A stretch of 64,000 nucleotides of DNA. Origin: Nitrospira sp. MA-1 (GTDB taxonomy: Bacteria; Nitrospirota; Nitrospiria; Nitrospirales; UBA8639). Positions 56,183-64,000 of the stretch are shown here, piece by piece. A model generated the notes under the pieces. That model was not told where the DNA came from and ran no database searches. It saw only the letters and a program-made list of their open reading frames with translations. Position 1 is the stretch's first letter; every line of letters starts with the position of its first letter. The DNA is taken from assembly GCA_032139905.1 (NCBI GenBank), contig JAQJDB010000005.1:479001-543000 (forward strand). The letters are read 5' to 3'. A program made the translations under genes and the position numbers.

Positions 56183-56254
56183 CAATGATGATGACCCTGA
56201 AGCGAACGGCGCCATTTTTAGTCCTGGAATGTTCTGTAATTAGGGAGGGATTGA

Positions 56255-56671
56255 TTAGGTTGCCGCAATCGCTTCTTTCGCAGGGGCTGTGACTTTTGCT
56301 GCAGCCGGCGGTACTTTTTTGGCTTTTTCTGTATCCTGATAGGCTTTGTCTTGGGCCATCCAATCATGCCTGAGTTTTTCTGATATGATCTTTGTATTTT
56401 CAAGCATTTCAGGAATCTTTTCTAGGGTTTTATCATGGGCTTCCATGGCATCACCTATGGCATTCGAACTGTATTGGTCGAATTGCACGCGAATAATTTC
56501 CACGTTCGGAAGAATATCCGAAAACCGAGCGGTATAGGTTTTCCCCTTCGCCGTTAAGTTTGTTCCGTCTTCTTCCACCAGCGCCTCGGTGCCGGCCGGC
56601 ACATTCTTTCCGGTAAATTTGTGTAGCTTCCCGTGATCCCCAATGGCATAGCGTGTTATTTCGGTTCCCAT
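56255..56671 (-). CDS. hypothetical protein
   Basis: The ATG at 56671 follows AAGGGG by eight bases; GTG at 56680 is an alternative. The 138 residues have a beta-rich N-terminal part (GTEITRYAIGDHGKLHKF; GTNLTAKGKTYTARF), then a helical part and an Ala/Lys/Pro tail. No known family. Confidence 0.7.
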   Translation of the reverse strand: MGTEITRYAIGDHGKLHKFTGKNVPAGTEALVEEDGTNLTAKGKTYTARFSDILPNVEIIRVQFDQYSSNAIGDAMEAHDKTLEKIPEMLENTKIISEKLRHDWMAQDKAYQDTEKAKKVPPAAAKVTAPAKEAIAAT

Positions 56672-56914
56672 GTGACCCACCCCTTGTTGTGTGTTGATGA
56701 TAATACCCTCCGACTAGACAGACGGGGTATAGGTGTATTTGGAGTCGCGGTACAAACAAAGACACCATACATTCCGGTATGTCTCGATTGAAATGATTAT
56801 GAAGGCTCCAGGGCTGGAGAGCAATGGGCTAGGTATTAAAAAGGTGAGTTGAACCTCCCGTCAAGGGCGTTTGCGCCAGGAGGCAAACCGGGTTCGGAAA
56901 ATGCCTTTAGGGGG

Positions 56915-58015
56915 TCACTTGCAGTATGTGGTGATGTCAGACCACTCAGATTGAAACGGGAAGGTTCGATAGGTCATGGAGCCTGGTGGCAGCAAAGACT
57001 TCAGGTGGGCTAGCCGGTCTTGGGTCTCCGGATGAGTCGAAAGATAGCGAAAGACGTCGTTCCCAGGTTGTTCTTTTCCAAGTTTGGCGAAAAAGGTGAT
57101 CATCCCCTCGGGATTAATCTTCGACTGCTGTAATAATTGGAATCCCTGTTCATCGGCCTGGTTTTCGGCGTCACGGCTATAGGACAGGGTTTGAAGCGTT
57201 TGGGCGGCTTGGAGTGCATAGGCCACTATGCCGCTGGCATCCCCGCTGAGCGCGGCGATGACGAAAGCCATCGATACATGCCTGACGATAAGGTGCATGG
57301 TGTGTCGAAGCAGAACGTGTTGAATTTCATGAGCCAGGACTCCCGCGAATTCTTCTGGAGAACCGGTGTCCTGCAGAAGACCACGAAAGACCAGGACATA
57401 CCCGCCCGGAGCCGCCATGGCGTTGACGACGGGGCTATCCACCACGGTCACCTGAAATCGATAGGGGGGGCGGTCGATGGAATCGGTCAGGGCCGTCAAT
57501 ATTGATTCGACCGCGTGGATCAGTTTCGGATTCTGGCAAACCGGTTTTCCGGCTGTGACTTCCTGTTGAACATATTGTCCCAACTGAATTTCCCAGGAAA
57601 TCGGAATGGCGGCGGTGATTGGCTGAGCCAATAAGGGAATCCCCCAGATAAAGATGCCATACACGATGGGGATGCTGGCGAGTGCGGCAAGCACTGTCCA
57701 GTACACGCGTGTACCTCGCGTGTGGGGATGATGGAAATGCTTGGTGTCCGATCCGCCATGCTCATGAATCGCCAGCAGAATATTGGGGCCGGGGATGACC
57801 AGGGTTTCGCCAATTCCTGTCCCTCGCTCGAATCGTACTTCTTCTCCGGAGTAGCGCCCCTGGGTTTGGCGAAGTTCATGGTAGTTCCATGTCGTGTGTG
57901 TGTGGTCAGCAAAGTGAAGACTTAGGCCGACAGCTGTCACGGAGATGGTGACATGCTGGGGAACTGCCGATTGTCCGTCATAATAAGACCCTTTCCATTC
58001 TGTGGGGTATGCCAT
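56915..58015 (-). CDS. M48 family membrane metallopeptidase
   Basis: The 366 residues have an N-terminal beta-rich domain (about 1-95), one membrane span (about 106-130) and an M48 peptidase domain with H229-E-I-Q-H233. The third Zn ligand is Glu284 in SRDAENQAD. The signature ALAPGGY-like MAAPGGYVLVFRGLL is also present. Family members act in envelope quality control. The N-terminal domain of this layout is shared by other uncharacterised bacterial M48 proteins. Confidence 0.9.
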   Translation of the reverse strand: MAYPTEWKGSYYDGQSAVPQHVTISVTAVGLSLHFADHTHTTWNYHELRQTQGRYSGEEVRFERGTGIGETLVIPGPNILLAIHEHGGSDTKHFHHPHTRGTRVYWTVLAALASIPIVYGIFIWGIPLLAQPITAAIPISWEIQLGQYVQQEVTAGKPVCQNPKLIHAVESILTALTDSIDRPPYRFQVTVVDSPVVNAMAAPGGYVLVFRGLLQDTGSPEEFAGVLAHEIQHVLLRHTMHLIVRHVSMAFVIAALSGDASGIVAYALQAAQTLQTLSYSRDAENQADEQGFQLLQQSKINPEGMITFFAKLGKEQPGNDVFRYLSTHPETQDRLAHLKSLLPPGSMTYRTFPFQSEWSDITTYCK

Positions 58016-58112
58016 GATCGAGGTGGTTCAGCCTAAGGGATTCATAATTTGTCGATGGATGGTGAGAGGTGAATGTCGGGAAGGTCCAACACTGACATGC
58101 ACAAAGGCCAAA

Positions 58113-59486
58113 TTAGCCCAGATCGAAACCAGCGTCAAAATATCCCGCAAGCTCTTCTCCGGTGGGCGAAGCATCCAAGGCTTCCTGTTCGATCCGTTGA
58201 AAATCTAAAGGGCCTTGAAGGGTGAGATGATAATACAAAAATTGAAGATTCCTGACCTGGACCCAGGGCCAGGCTAATCCAAAGGTAAGAATGAGTATGA
58301 AGAAGTTCGTCATCCGCAACTCCACCAAATTCCAGGTGGAGGCAGAAAATTGAAAATGCGCATCTCCAAAATCTGAATGATTCCATTGGTACCGTTGTTT
58401 GGCAACCTGCAGATAAAACCACGGTAGCAGCAGTGTGAGAATCCCGGTGATGAAGATGGAATTGAACAAGAGGTCTCGCCAACCACCGGATGGCCATTGG
58501 GCGAAGACTGACAGGCCTTCGGGTCCGGCGCTGGTCCCGATGAGTGTGATCACAATCAGTATGCTGAGGGCAAGGGCTTTCGCATAGATTTTCAAGAGTC
58601 CGCTTCCCGTTCCGAAATAGGTGAATGGGCGATTGCCAAAGTAGGTGTGAGTGACGAGAAATTTTCGTCTGGCATTTTCGAAAAACGGATAATAGATGCC
58701 GGCAGTCAACAAGGTCAGTACCGTTCCCAGGATCCATATTTTCATATAGGCTTTCACGTGCCCCCGGAAGGAGAAACGAATTGTTCCCAGAGAAGTTCGA
58801 CTCAAGCGATAACGATGCGATCCGACCACAGCGACAGGAATGAAACACAGGGCCATGGTTGCTGCAAGGGCATTGGGAATCCAGATTGGAATCTGGTCCC
58901 ATATGAGGGGAACGAGACTCAGCAAAGCATAGGGAAGACCAAAAATTAAAAATGCTTTTGACCAGCCCTTTAATAATTCTTGCGGTGTCCCATGATAGGA
59001 AAAGCGAGTGTGAGCAAAACTGGTTTGGCTGCTCAAAAATTGGCGAATACGCACTCTCCTCCAAAAAGAATACAGGCCAAGAGTCAGTAATGTGAAAAAA
59101 GTATTGACAATGAAAATCCCAAAGAGGGTTCGCCCACGCCCCCAAAACATGGGATGGTGGACGGGAAACAAATCGGAATCGTCCGACTCGTTGTCTATGT
59201 CCAAAGGGGGAATTGCGCGAAGGGGCTCGGTCGGTTTTCTCTGCGCAAAACCTAAATATGCTAAATCTGAGCCATGTTCAGTCAATGGGCCAGCCCTATT
59301 AGGGAACAACGGGCCCTGAGATTCTGATGGGGTCAAGGAACGGTCTGTGGCGAGTGGTGGTTCATTGGAGTTATTCACGGATTCCTGTAGTGGTGAATGA
59401 CGCGCGACCCCACAATGCGAACAGGTCTCTCCGCCATTTCTGACCCTCCCGCAATTTGTACAGAACAAAGCGGGCGTCAGTTCCAT
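58113..59486 (-). CDS. DUF898 (YjgN-type) membrane protein with zinc ribbon
   Basis: The 457-residue product starts with a zinc ribbon (FCTNCGR and CSHCG), a linker, and then about eight hydrophobic spans. LYSFWRRVRIRQFLSSQTSFAHTRFSYHGTPQEL and AGIYYPFFENARRKFLVTHTYFGNRPFTYFGTGSGLL are DUF898 repeats. Function unknown. It lies 97 bases upstream of the M48 gene on the same strand, so joint expression is likely. Confidence 0.85.
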   Translation of the reverse strand: MELTPALFCTNCGRVRNGGETCSHCGVARHSPLQESVNNSNEPPLATDRSLTPSESQGPLFPNRAGPLTEHGSDLAYLGFAQRKPTEPLRAIPPLDIDNESDDSDLFPVHHPMFWGRGRTLFGIFIVNTFFTLLTLGLYSFWRRVRIRQFLSSQTSFAHTRFSYHGTPQELLKGWSKAFLIFGLPYALLSLVPLIWDQIPIWIPNALAATMALCFIPVAVVGSHRYRLSRTSLGTIRFSFRGHVKAYMKIWILGTVLTLLTAGIYYPFFENARRKFLVTHTYFGNRPFTYFGTGSGLLKIYAKALALSILIVITLIGTSAGPEGLSVFAQWPSGGWRDLLFNSIFITGILTLLLPWFYLQVAKQRYQWNHSDFGDAHFQFSASTWNLVELRMTNFFILILTFGLAWPWVQVRNLQFLYYHLTLQGPLDFQRIEQEALDASPTGEELAGYFDAGFDLG

Positions 59487-59634
59487 CGCTCAGACGCCAC
59501 CTTTTTGATCGGGCTCATCAGTGGTGGTCTCTGGAGATACAGGGTTTCACGTATCTGGCTCTATCGGTCTTATTTGATACAATCCTAAACATAATTTCCC
59601 AACTTAATTCTCGTGGGGAGTCAAGGAAGGATTC

Positions 59635-60093
59635 ATGCAGAAAAGTATAGTCAAAATGATCATGGTCGTCATAAATATTGTTGGGGTGTTGGGTTGTGCT
59701 GGTCTCTCACATCAGACTCCTCAAAATGAAGTGCGTTCTCGTCTGGAACCCTTTCATCCACCTCGACAACTTCAAGAACTTGCCGGGATATGGGCCTATA
59801 CAGACGATACCGGGTCCAATACCATTACGTTAAATGAGGCGGGGAAAGGACATTATGATTGGGAGGATGGCTGGTTTGAAACCCATGAACTGAAGGATGG
59901 GGTGTGGAAGGGCAAATGGATGCAAGCCGGTAACGATCGGGAGGGAGGGTTTGAGCTGAAGTGGTTAGATGATTCGCCGGTCGCTCGGGGACGTTGGTGG
60001 TACACTCGCATTGGCCAGGATCACAACCCTCTTGAACCTGGTGGTACCTTTACCATGCGACGGATATCCTCTTTCCTCACAGGCGGCGAGTAG
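59635..60093 (+). CDS. lipoprotein
   Basis: The 152 residues start with a type II signal (about 1-21, lipobox GVLGC). The mature part includes LAGIWAYTDDTGSNTITLNEAGKG, resembling a lipocalin- or YbjQ-like beta-barrel repeat. No family is certain. It converges on lon. Confidence 0.75.
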   Translation: MQKSIVKMIMVVINIVGVLGCAGLSHQTPQNEVRSRLEPFHPPRQLQELAGIWAYTDDTGSNTITLNEAGKGHYDWEDGWFETHELKDGVWKGKWMQAGNDREGGFELKWLDDSPVARGRWWYTRIGQDHNPLEPGGTFTMRRISSFLTGGE

Positions 60094-60153
60094 TCCCGTC
60101 GCGTCCAGAAAGAGAGAAGAATCAAGGCTGGAGAGAAGAGCATCTTTGAAAGC

Positions 60154-62595
60154 TTAACGACTGCCCATGACGGTTTTCTGTTCACTCCCTGCAGGATGGG
60201 TGGGCGGAGGGTTCTTTTGTCTCCCACGAATGTCCGGCGCCTCCAGCAGGACAGCATCTAAGGCCTCTTCAATCGATTCCACGAATATGACGGACAACTC
60301 AGATCGCACAGCGTCAGGCACATCTTTCAGATCCTTTTCGTTAGCTCTAGGAAGGACAATGCGGCGCAACCCGACCCTATGTGCGGCCAGAATCTTTTCT
60401 TTAATCCCGCCCACAGGCAGGACCAATCCCGTCAACCCAATTTCTCCGGTCATCGCCGTATCGTTCCTAACCGGGATTTTCAGTAGGAGTGAAGCCAGAG
60501 CACTGGCCATGGTCACACCGGCGGATGGTCCATCTTTAGGAATGGCACCCTCCGGTACATGAATATGCATTCCGCTCTGCTTAAACACGGCAATATCCAA
60601 GCCCAGCGATTCGGCACGCGACCAGAGATAGCTCCGAGCCGCCTGGGCTGATTCCTGCATCACATCGCCAATGTGGCCCGTAATGGTGAGGTCGCTCCCT
60701 CCCGGGAGAAGGGCACTTTCTACATAAAGGACATCCCCGCCGGTTTCTGTCCAGGCCATTCCCGTGGCTACGCCGAGGGGCAATGTCTTTCTGGCTTCCT
60801 CAGGCATAAATCGTTCGATCCCTAACCATTCCGGAAGGTCGCTTTGGGTAATTGTGAGAGATTCTTCCGGCTGGTCCGGCGGATGTTCTGCCAGCTTCAA
60901 AGCCACTTTACGAGTTAACCGTCCCAACATCTGTTCCAATTGGCGAACGCCGGCCTCCCGTGTATATCGTTTGATGATATGGGGAATCACCTGTTCCTCT
61001 AACGTCAGAGGTTTGGACTCCAAGCCGGCTTCTTTTAAGCGGCGAGGCCACAAATAACGATTGGCAATTTCAAGTTTTTCCTGCTGACTGTAGCCTCCCA
61101 GACGTATGATTTCCATGCGATCCAAGAGAGGACGGGAGATCGTGTCCAGGGAATTGGCCGTGGTGATAAACATCACCTTAGAGAGATCAAAGGGCAAATC
61201 TAAGTAATTGTCCCGGAAGGTATGATTCTGCTCAGGGTCAAGAATTTCTAACAAGGCTGAGGCGGGGTCTCCTCGAAAATCCTGTCCGACCTTATCGACC
61301 TCGTCCAGCATCAGGATCGGATTTTTTGCTCCGGCACGTCGGAGAGCTTGAATTAGACGGCCGGGCATGGCTCCGACATAGGTCCGGCGATGTCCACGCA
61401 ATTCGGCTTCATCATGGAGACCCCCTAAACTCAGGCGTTCAAACTTTCTTTCCAGGGCCCGGGCAATGGATTGCCCCAAGCTGGTTTTCCCCACTCCCGG
61501 AGGTCCCACCAAACACAGGATGGGAGCCTTCGCAGACGGATTCAACTTCAACACTGCCAGGTGCTCAAGGATGCGTTCTTTGACATCCTGAATGCCGTAA
61601 TGATCTTCATCTAAAATCGTCCGAACGTGAGTCAAATCCAGATGGTCTTCTGTGAGGGTGTTCCAGGGTAATTCCAGAACCAATTCCAAATAGCTGCGAA
61701 TGACTTGATGATCCGGAGAGGCGGGAGGCAGCTTGACCAGGCGCTTTAATTCTCTGGTGGCTTCGGTTTTGACGATCTCAGGAAGATCAGCCTTCTCGAT
61801 ACGGGCTTTTAATTCTCCCACTTCCCCATCTTCAGGTTGGGTCTCCAAGTCTCCGAGTTCTTGTTGAATTTCTTTTAACTGTTGTCGTAAGAAATACTCC
61901 CGTTGGGATTTTCCAATTTCCGCTTGGGCCTGGCTCGCGATTTCATGGCGAATTTTGAGGATATGGAGTTCATGTGCCAACGCGCCGTATACCTGACGAA
62001 GCACCTCCTTAGCATCAGATTGCTCCAGAAGTCCCTGTAATCGTTCCACATTGAGGTTGAGGAGTGACACGAGCCGGTAGGCCACCGAAAGGGGATTTTT
62101 TTCTGCTCGAAGCACCGCCACCAATTCCACTACGCCTTGGGTCGTCAATAATTCCGGTAATTGGCCAATGAGTTCCACCAGTTCACGATGCAAGGCTTCA
62201 AGTTCCAGGTCGGATTCAAGAGAGAGAGCCAGTTGCCGGGACCGAACGATCATATGGGGTTCGGCTTGTTCCTGCTTGAGTAGGACGACGCGTTCGATGC
62301 CCTGTGCGAGAACCTGGAGATGGCCGTCCGGAGTTTTTCCCATTTGCTTGATGACGGCCTTTGTGCCAATGCGATACAGGTCATCGAACCCGGGTTCTTC
62401 CTTTTCAGAGTCACGCTGAGTGGCGAACACCAGAGCTTTGTCTTCCGAATTCATCGCGGCTTCCACCGCCGCGATCGAGCGGGGTCGGCCAATCGTGAAG
62501 GGAACAAGGGTATCGGGGAACAAGACCGTTCGTTTGACAGGGACGAGCGGGAGGGAAACGATGAGTGTATTCTCGGGTTCTGGGGGAGTATCCAT
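60154..62595 (-). CDS. lon: ATP-dependent protease Lon
   Basis: The 813 residues have an N-terminal LON domain (VKRTVLFPDTLVPF), coiled coil (about 190-290), AAA+ module (Walker A GPPGVGKT at 364-371; sensor DEVDKVG) and a C-terminal protease domain with catalytic Ser about 691 (DGPSAGVTM) and Lys about 732 (GGIKEK). It degrades damaged and regulatory proteins. Length is normal. Confidence 0.96.
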   Translation of the reverse strand: MDTPPEPENTLIVSLPLVPVKRTVLFPDTLVPFTIGRPRSIAAVEAAMNSEDKALVFATQRDSEKEEPGFDDLYRIGTKAVIKQMGKTPDGHLQVLAQGIERVVLLKQEQAEPHMIVRSRQLALSLESDLELEALHRELVELIGQLPELLTTQGVVELVAVLRAEKNPLSVAYRLVSLLNLNVERLQGLLEQSDAKEVLRQVYGALAHELHILKIRHEIASQAQAEIGKSQREYFLRQQLKEIQQELGDLETQPEDGEVGELKARIEKADLPEIVKTEATRELKRLVKLPPASPDHQVIRSYLELVLELPWNTLTEDHLDLTHVRTILDEDHYGIQDVKERILEHLAVLKLNPSAKAPILCLVGPPGVGKTSLGQSIARALERKFERLSLGGLHDEAELRGHRRTYVGAMPGRLIQALRRAGAKNPILMLDEVDKVGQDFRGDPASALLEILDPEQNHTFRDNYLDLPFDLSKVMFITTANSLDTISRPLLDRMEIIRLGGYSQQEKLEIANRYLWPRRLKEAGLESKPLTLEEQVIPHIIKRYTREAGVRQLEQMLGRLTRKVALKLAEHPPDQPEESLTITQSDLPEWLGIERFMPEEARKTLPLGVATGMAWTETGGDVLYVESALLPGGSDLTITGHIGDVMQESAQAARSYLWSRAESLGLDIAVFKQSGMHIHVPEGAIPKDGPSAGVTMASALASLLLKIPVRNDTAMTGEIGLTGLVLPVGGIKEKILAAHRVGLRRIVLPRANEKDLKDVPDAVRSELSVIFVESIEEALDAVLLEAPDIRGRQKNPPPTHPAGSEQKTVMGSR

Positions 62596-63003
62596 TTTGG
62601 TCCTTACCGTTCTTCAGGAATATAGCAACATTATACTTGTTCTCCCCAACAAGATACGCATCTTTTTCGTTGAGTCAAATTGATTGGCAGGACTTACCCG
62701 TGTTGTTATGCGGGTGGTAGTTAAAAAGCCTTTCATGAGCGAAACTGAAAACCTGCACCTATGTTGGTGATCAATTCTCGTCCTCATAATGCGAGGTGGA
62801 ATCTCCGTGGTGTACATCTGAATATCGCAGAACATCCTGAGTATTGATGATTGTGATGAGTCAGAATTGGCCATGTAAGCTTTACGAATTTTCCACCCTT
62901 CCCGAAAAAATTGCAAATGATCCAGATTTCCTGGATTCCTTGACAGCTTTCTGGGGAAATTTTAAAATTGTAAGTAAATACTTACTAATTAGGAAGCCCC
63001 CAA
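62596..63003. other. divergent promoter region lon / tetR
   Basis: No gene is supported. On the minus strand TTGACT (62678-62673), a 16-base spacer and TATCTT (62656-62651) could be a lon promoter; TATAAT (62635-62630) is another possible -10. A TetR-type palindrome lies at the tetR side. Confidence 0.45.
62970..62985. promoter_or_regulatory. TetR-type operator palindrome
   Basis: GTAAGTA AA TACTTAC has perfect seven-base arms around a two-base centre, 18 bases ahead of the tetR start. This fits autoregulation by the adjacent regulator. Confidence 0.62.
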
Positions 63004-63678
63004 ATGCGATCATCACCGAAACGAATATCCGGTCCGGTCCGGAAGGCCAAAATCATTCAATCGGCGGCCTCCTTATTTGCCAAAAAAGGCTTTAGCGGGA
63101 CAAAGACCCGGGAGATTGCTCAGAGGGCAGGAGTAAGCGAAGCCCTTATTTTTAAACATTTTCCCAGTAAAGAAGATTTGTATGCGGCCATTCTTGCAGA
63201 GGAATCTCCCGTGCCGGGATTACTCTCCAGAGTGAAAAGTCTTGCTGGGGAACAAAAGGATGTTGAGGTGTTTTCCGTGATTGCCCGGACGGTGGTCGGA
63301 GGGGCTCCGGATTCCGATTTGATGCGGCTGATTTTATTTAGCGCACTGGAAAACCATGAGATGTCGGATATGTTTTTCCACAATCACATCCGAGTGTTTT
63401 ATGATTTTTTGGCCGGCTACATTCAACAGCGCATAGAAGATGGGGCCTTTCAACCGGTTCAGCCCCTTATTGCTGCACGCGCCTTTATGGGCATGCTGAT
63501 TTATCATCGGTTGTTGACGGTCCTATTTCAGGCTCAACTCCCTCAGACAGCTGAAGACATTTCCCGAACCTTTGTGAACATCATGATGAACGGACTTAAA
63601 ATTCCTTCACCGGAAGGAGCCGCCCGCTTGTCAGGTCAAATAAAAAAACCCCGGAAGCGGACGGCACGGAAAATATGA
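63004..63678 (+). CDS. TetR/AcrR-family regulator
   Basis: The 224-residue protein has a helix-turn-helix (AKIIQSAASLFAKKGFSGTKTREIAQRAGVSEALIFKHFPSKEDLY) and a helical ligand domain. AGGA is present about nine bases ahead of the ATG. The stop overlaps the next start (ATGA), so it probably controls the ABC permease genes that follow. Inducer unknown. Confidence 0.9.
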   Translation: MRSSPKRISGPVRKAKIIQSAASLFAKKGFSGTKTREIAQRAGVSEALIFKHFPSKEDLYAAILAEESPVPGLLSRVKSLAGEQKDVEVFSVIARTVVGGAPDSDLMRLILFSALENHEMSDMFFHNHIRVFYDFLAGYIQQRIEDGAFQPVQPLIAARAFMGMLIYHRLLTVLFQAQLPQTAEDISRTFVNIMMNGLKIPSPEGAARLSGQIKKPRKRTARKI

Positions 63679-64000
63679 ATTACGTTGCACTGAAAATGTT
63701 GTTTGGCGATCGCCCCAAATACCTCATGTTGCTGGCAGGGCTCACATTTTCCACGATGCTCATTGTTCAGCAGGGATCCATTTTCTGGGGGTTGATGACC
63801 TGGTCACAATCGGGCATCACCAATGTGAATGCCCCTGTGTGGGTTACCGATTCCAATATCAATCAAGTCGAAGAGATTAAACCGCTGGCTGATACGACGG
63901 TGAACCTGGTTCGAAGTGTTTCCGGGGTGGAATGGGCGGTTCCTCTCTATAAGGGCGTTCAGCGTGCGAGGCTGCGGGATGGGAACTATGAACAAATTGC
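63675..64000 (+). CDS. ABC transporter permease, FtsX/MacB-like (3' truncated by window edge)
   Basis: The visible 108 residues start MNYVALKMLFGDRPKY and contain a membrane span (YLMLLAGLTFSTMLIV) and a periplasmic part (APVWVTDSN). This is the N-terminus of MacB/FtsX-type permeases. It overlaps tetR by four bases (ATGA). The rest lies beyond the window. Confidence 0.75.
   Translation, partial: MNYVALKMLFGDRPKYLMLLAGLTFSTMLIVQQGSIFWGLMTWSQSGITNVNAPVWVTDSNINQVEEIKPLADTTVNLVRSVSGVEWAVPLYKGVQRARLRDGNYEQI

Noticed and set aside
62614-63095. Frames upstream of tetR on both strands
   Set aside because: They overlap the lon/tetR promoter region and lack ribosome sites and family matches.
1-64000. 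CRISPR arrays, tRNA or rRNA genes, insertion sequences
   Set aside because: No regularly spaced repeats, tRNA arm patterns, rRNA sequence or transposase was recognised by eye; a tRNAscan or ISfinder search would be decisive.

Overview
The window looks like the chromosome of a Gram-negative, respiring bacterium at roughly 50 percent GC. It has TPS outer-membrane secretion, an OmpA-like protein, PBP1A and lipoproteins. The full ISC iron-sulfur operon, an oxidative-stress operon around rubrerythrin, and cyanobacterial-style CHAT, DUF928 and TPS genes together suggest a Nitrospirota (Nitrospira-like) genome. That assignment is an inference from gene content; no rRNA, tRNA, CRISPR array or insertion sequence was recognised.

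Layout. 1-9.3 kb is a secretion locus: the end of a TPS exoprotein, a TPR-CHAT protease-like protein, a DUF928 protein, an OmpA-like protein and the TpsB transporter. 9.5-15.6 kb holds a 2Fe-2S ferredoxin divergent from iscR-iscS-iscU-iscA-hscB-hscA-iscX, with three IscR-like operator matches and a promoter between them. 15.6-20.3 kb has PBP1A, a peroxiredoxin, a thioredoxin-like protein and a tandem PTPS/QueD protein. 20.3-23.7 kb is a minus-strand stress cluster: PerR-like Fur regulator, rubrerythrin-like protein, GlpC/HdrD-like FeS protein, DUF3501 and an A-type carrier. 23.8-34.7 kb has a cobalamin-binding-like protein, a lone RAM domain, a PuuD-like membrane protein with a 30-residue membrane peptide, a 3-methyladenine glycosylase, a SagB/ThcOx protein, both type IIA topoisomerase subunits and an M23 peptidase. 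35.1-44.7 kb has mreB, a PQQ-type sugar dehydrogenase, small zinc-ribbon proteins, an FG-GAP protein and hyuA-hyuB.

44.7-55.7 kb is accessory and partly decayed. It has a repeat-like structured segment, a TIR-FGE gene split by an in-frame stop, a DMT transporter, a broken speD, a beta-helix surface protein, a Cys-rich secreted protein, an ornithine-decarboxylase-family enzyme, a PAS-like protein and a CPBP protease gene broken in three frames. 55.7-64 kb returns to intact genes: M48 peptidase, DUF898 membrane protein, a lipoprotein, lon, and a TetR regulator coupled to an ABC permease that runs off the end.

The best candidates for follow-up are the TPS/CHAT/DUF928 locus, the PerR-rubrerythrin-FeS-DUF3501 operon, the interrupted TIR-FGE gene within the decay zone, and four small proteins of 30 to 53 residues that standard length cut-offs would miss.
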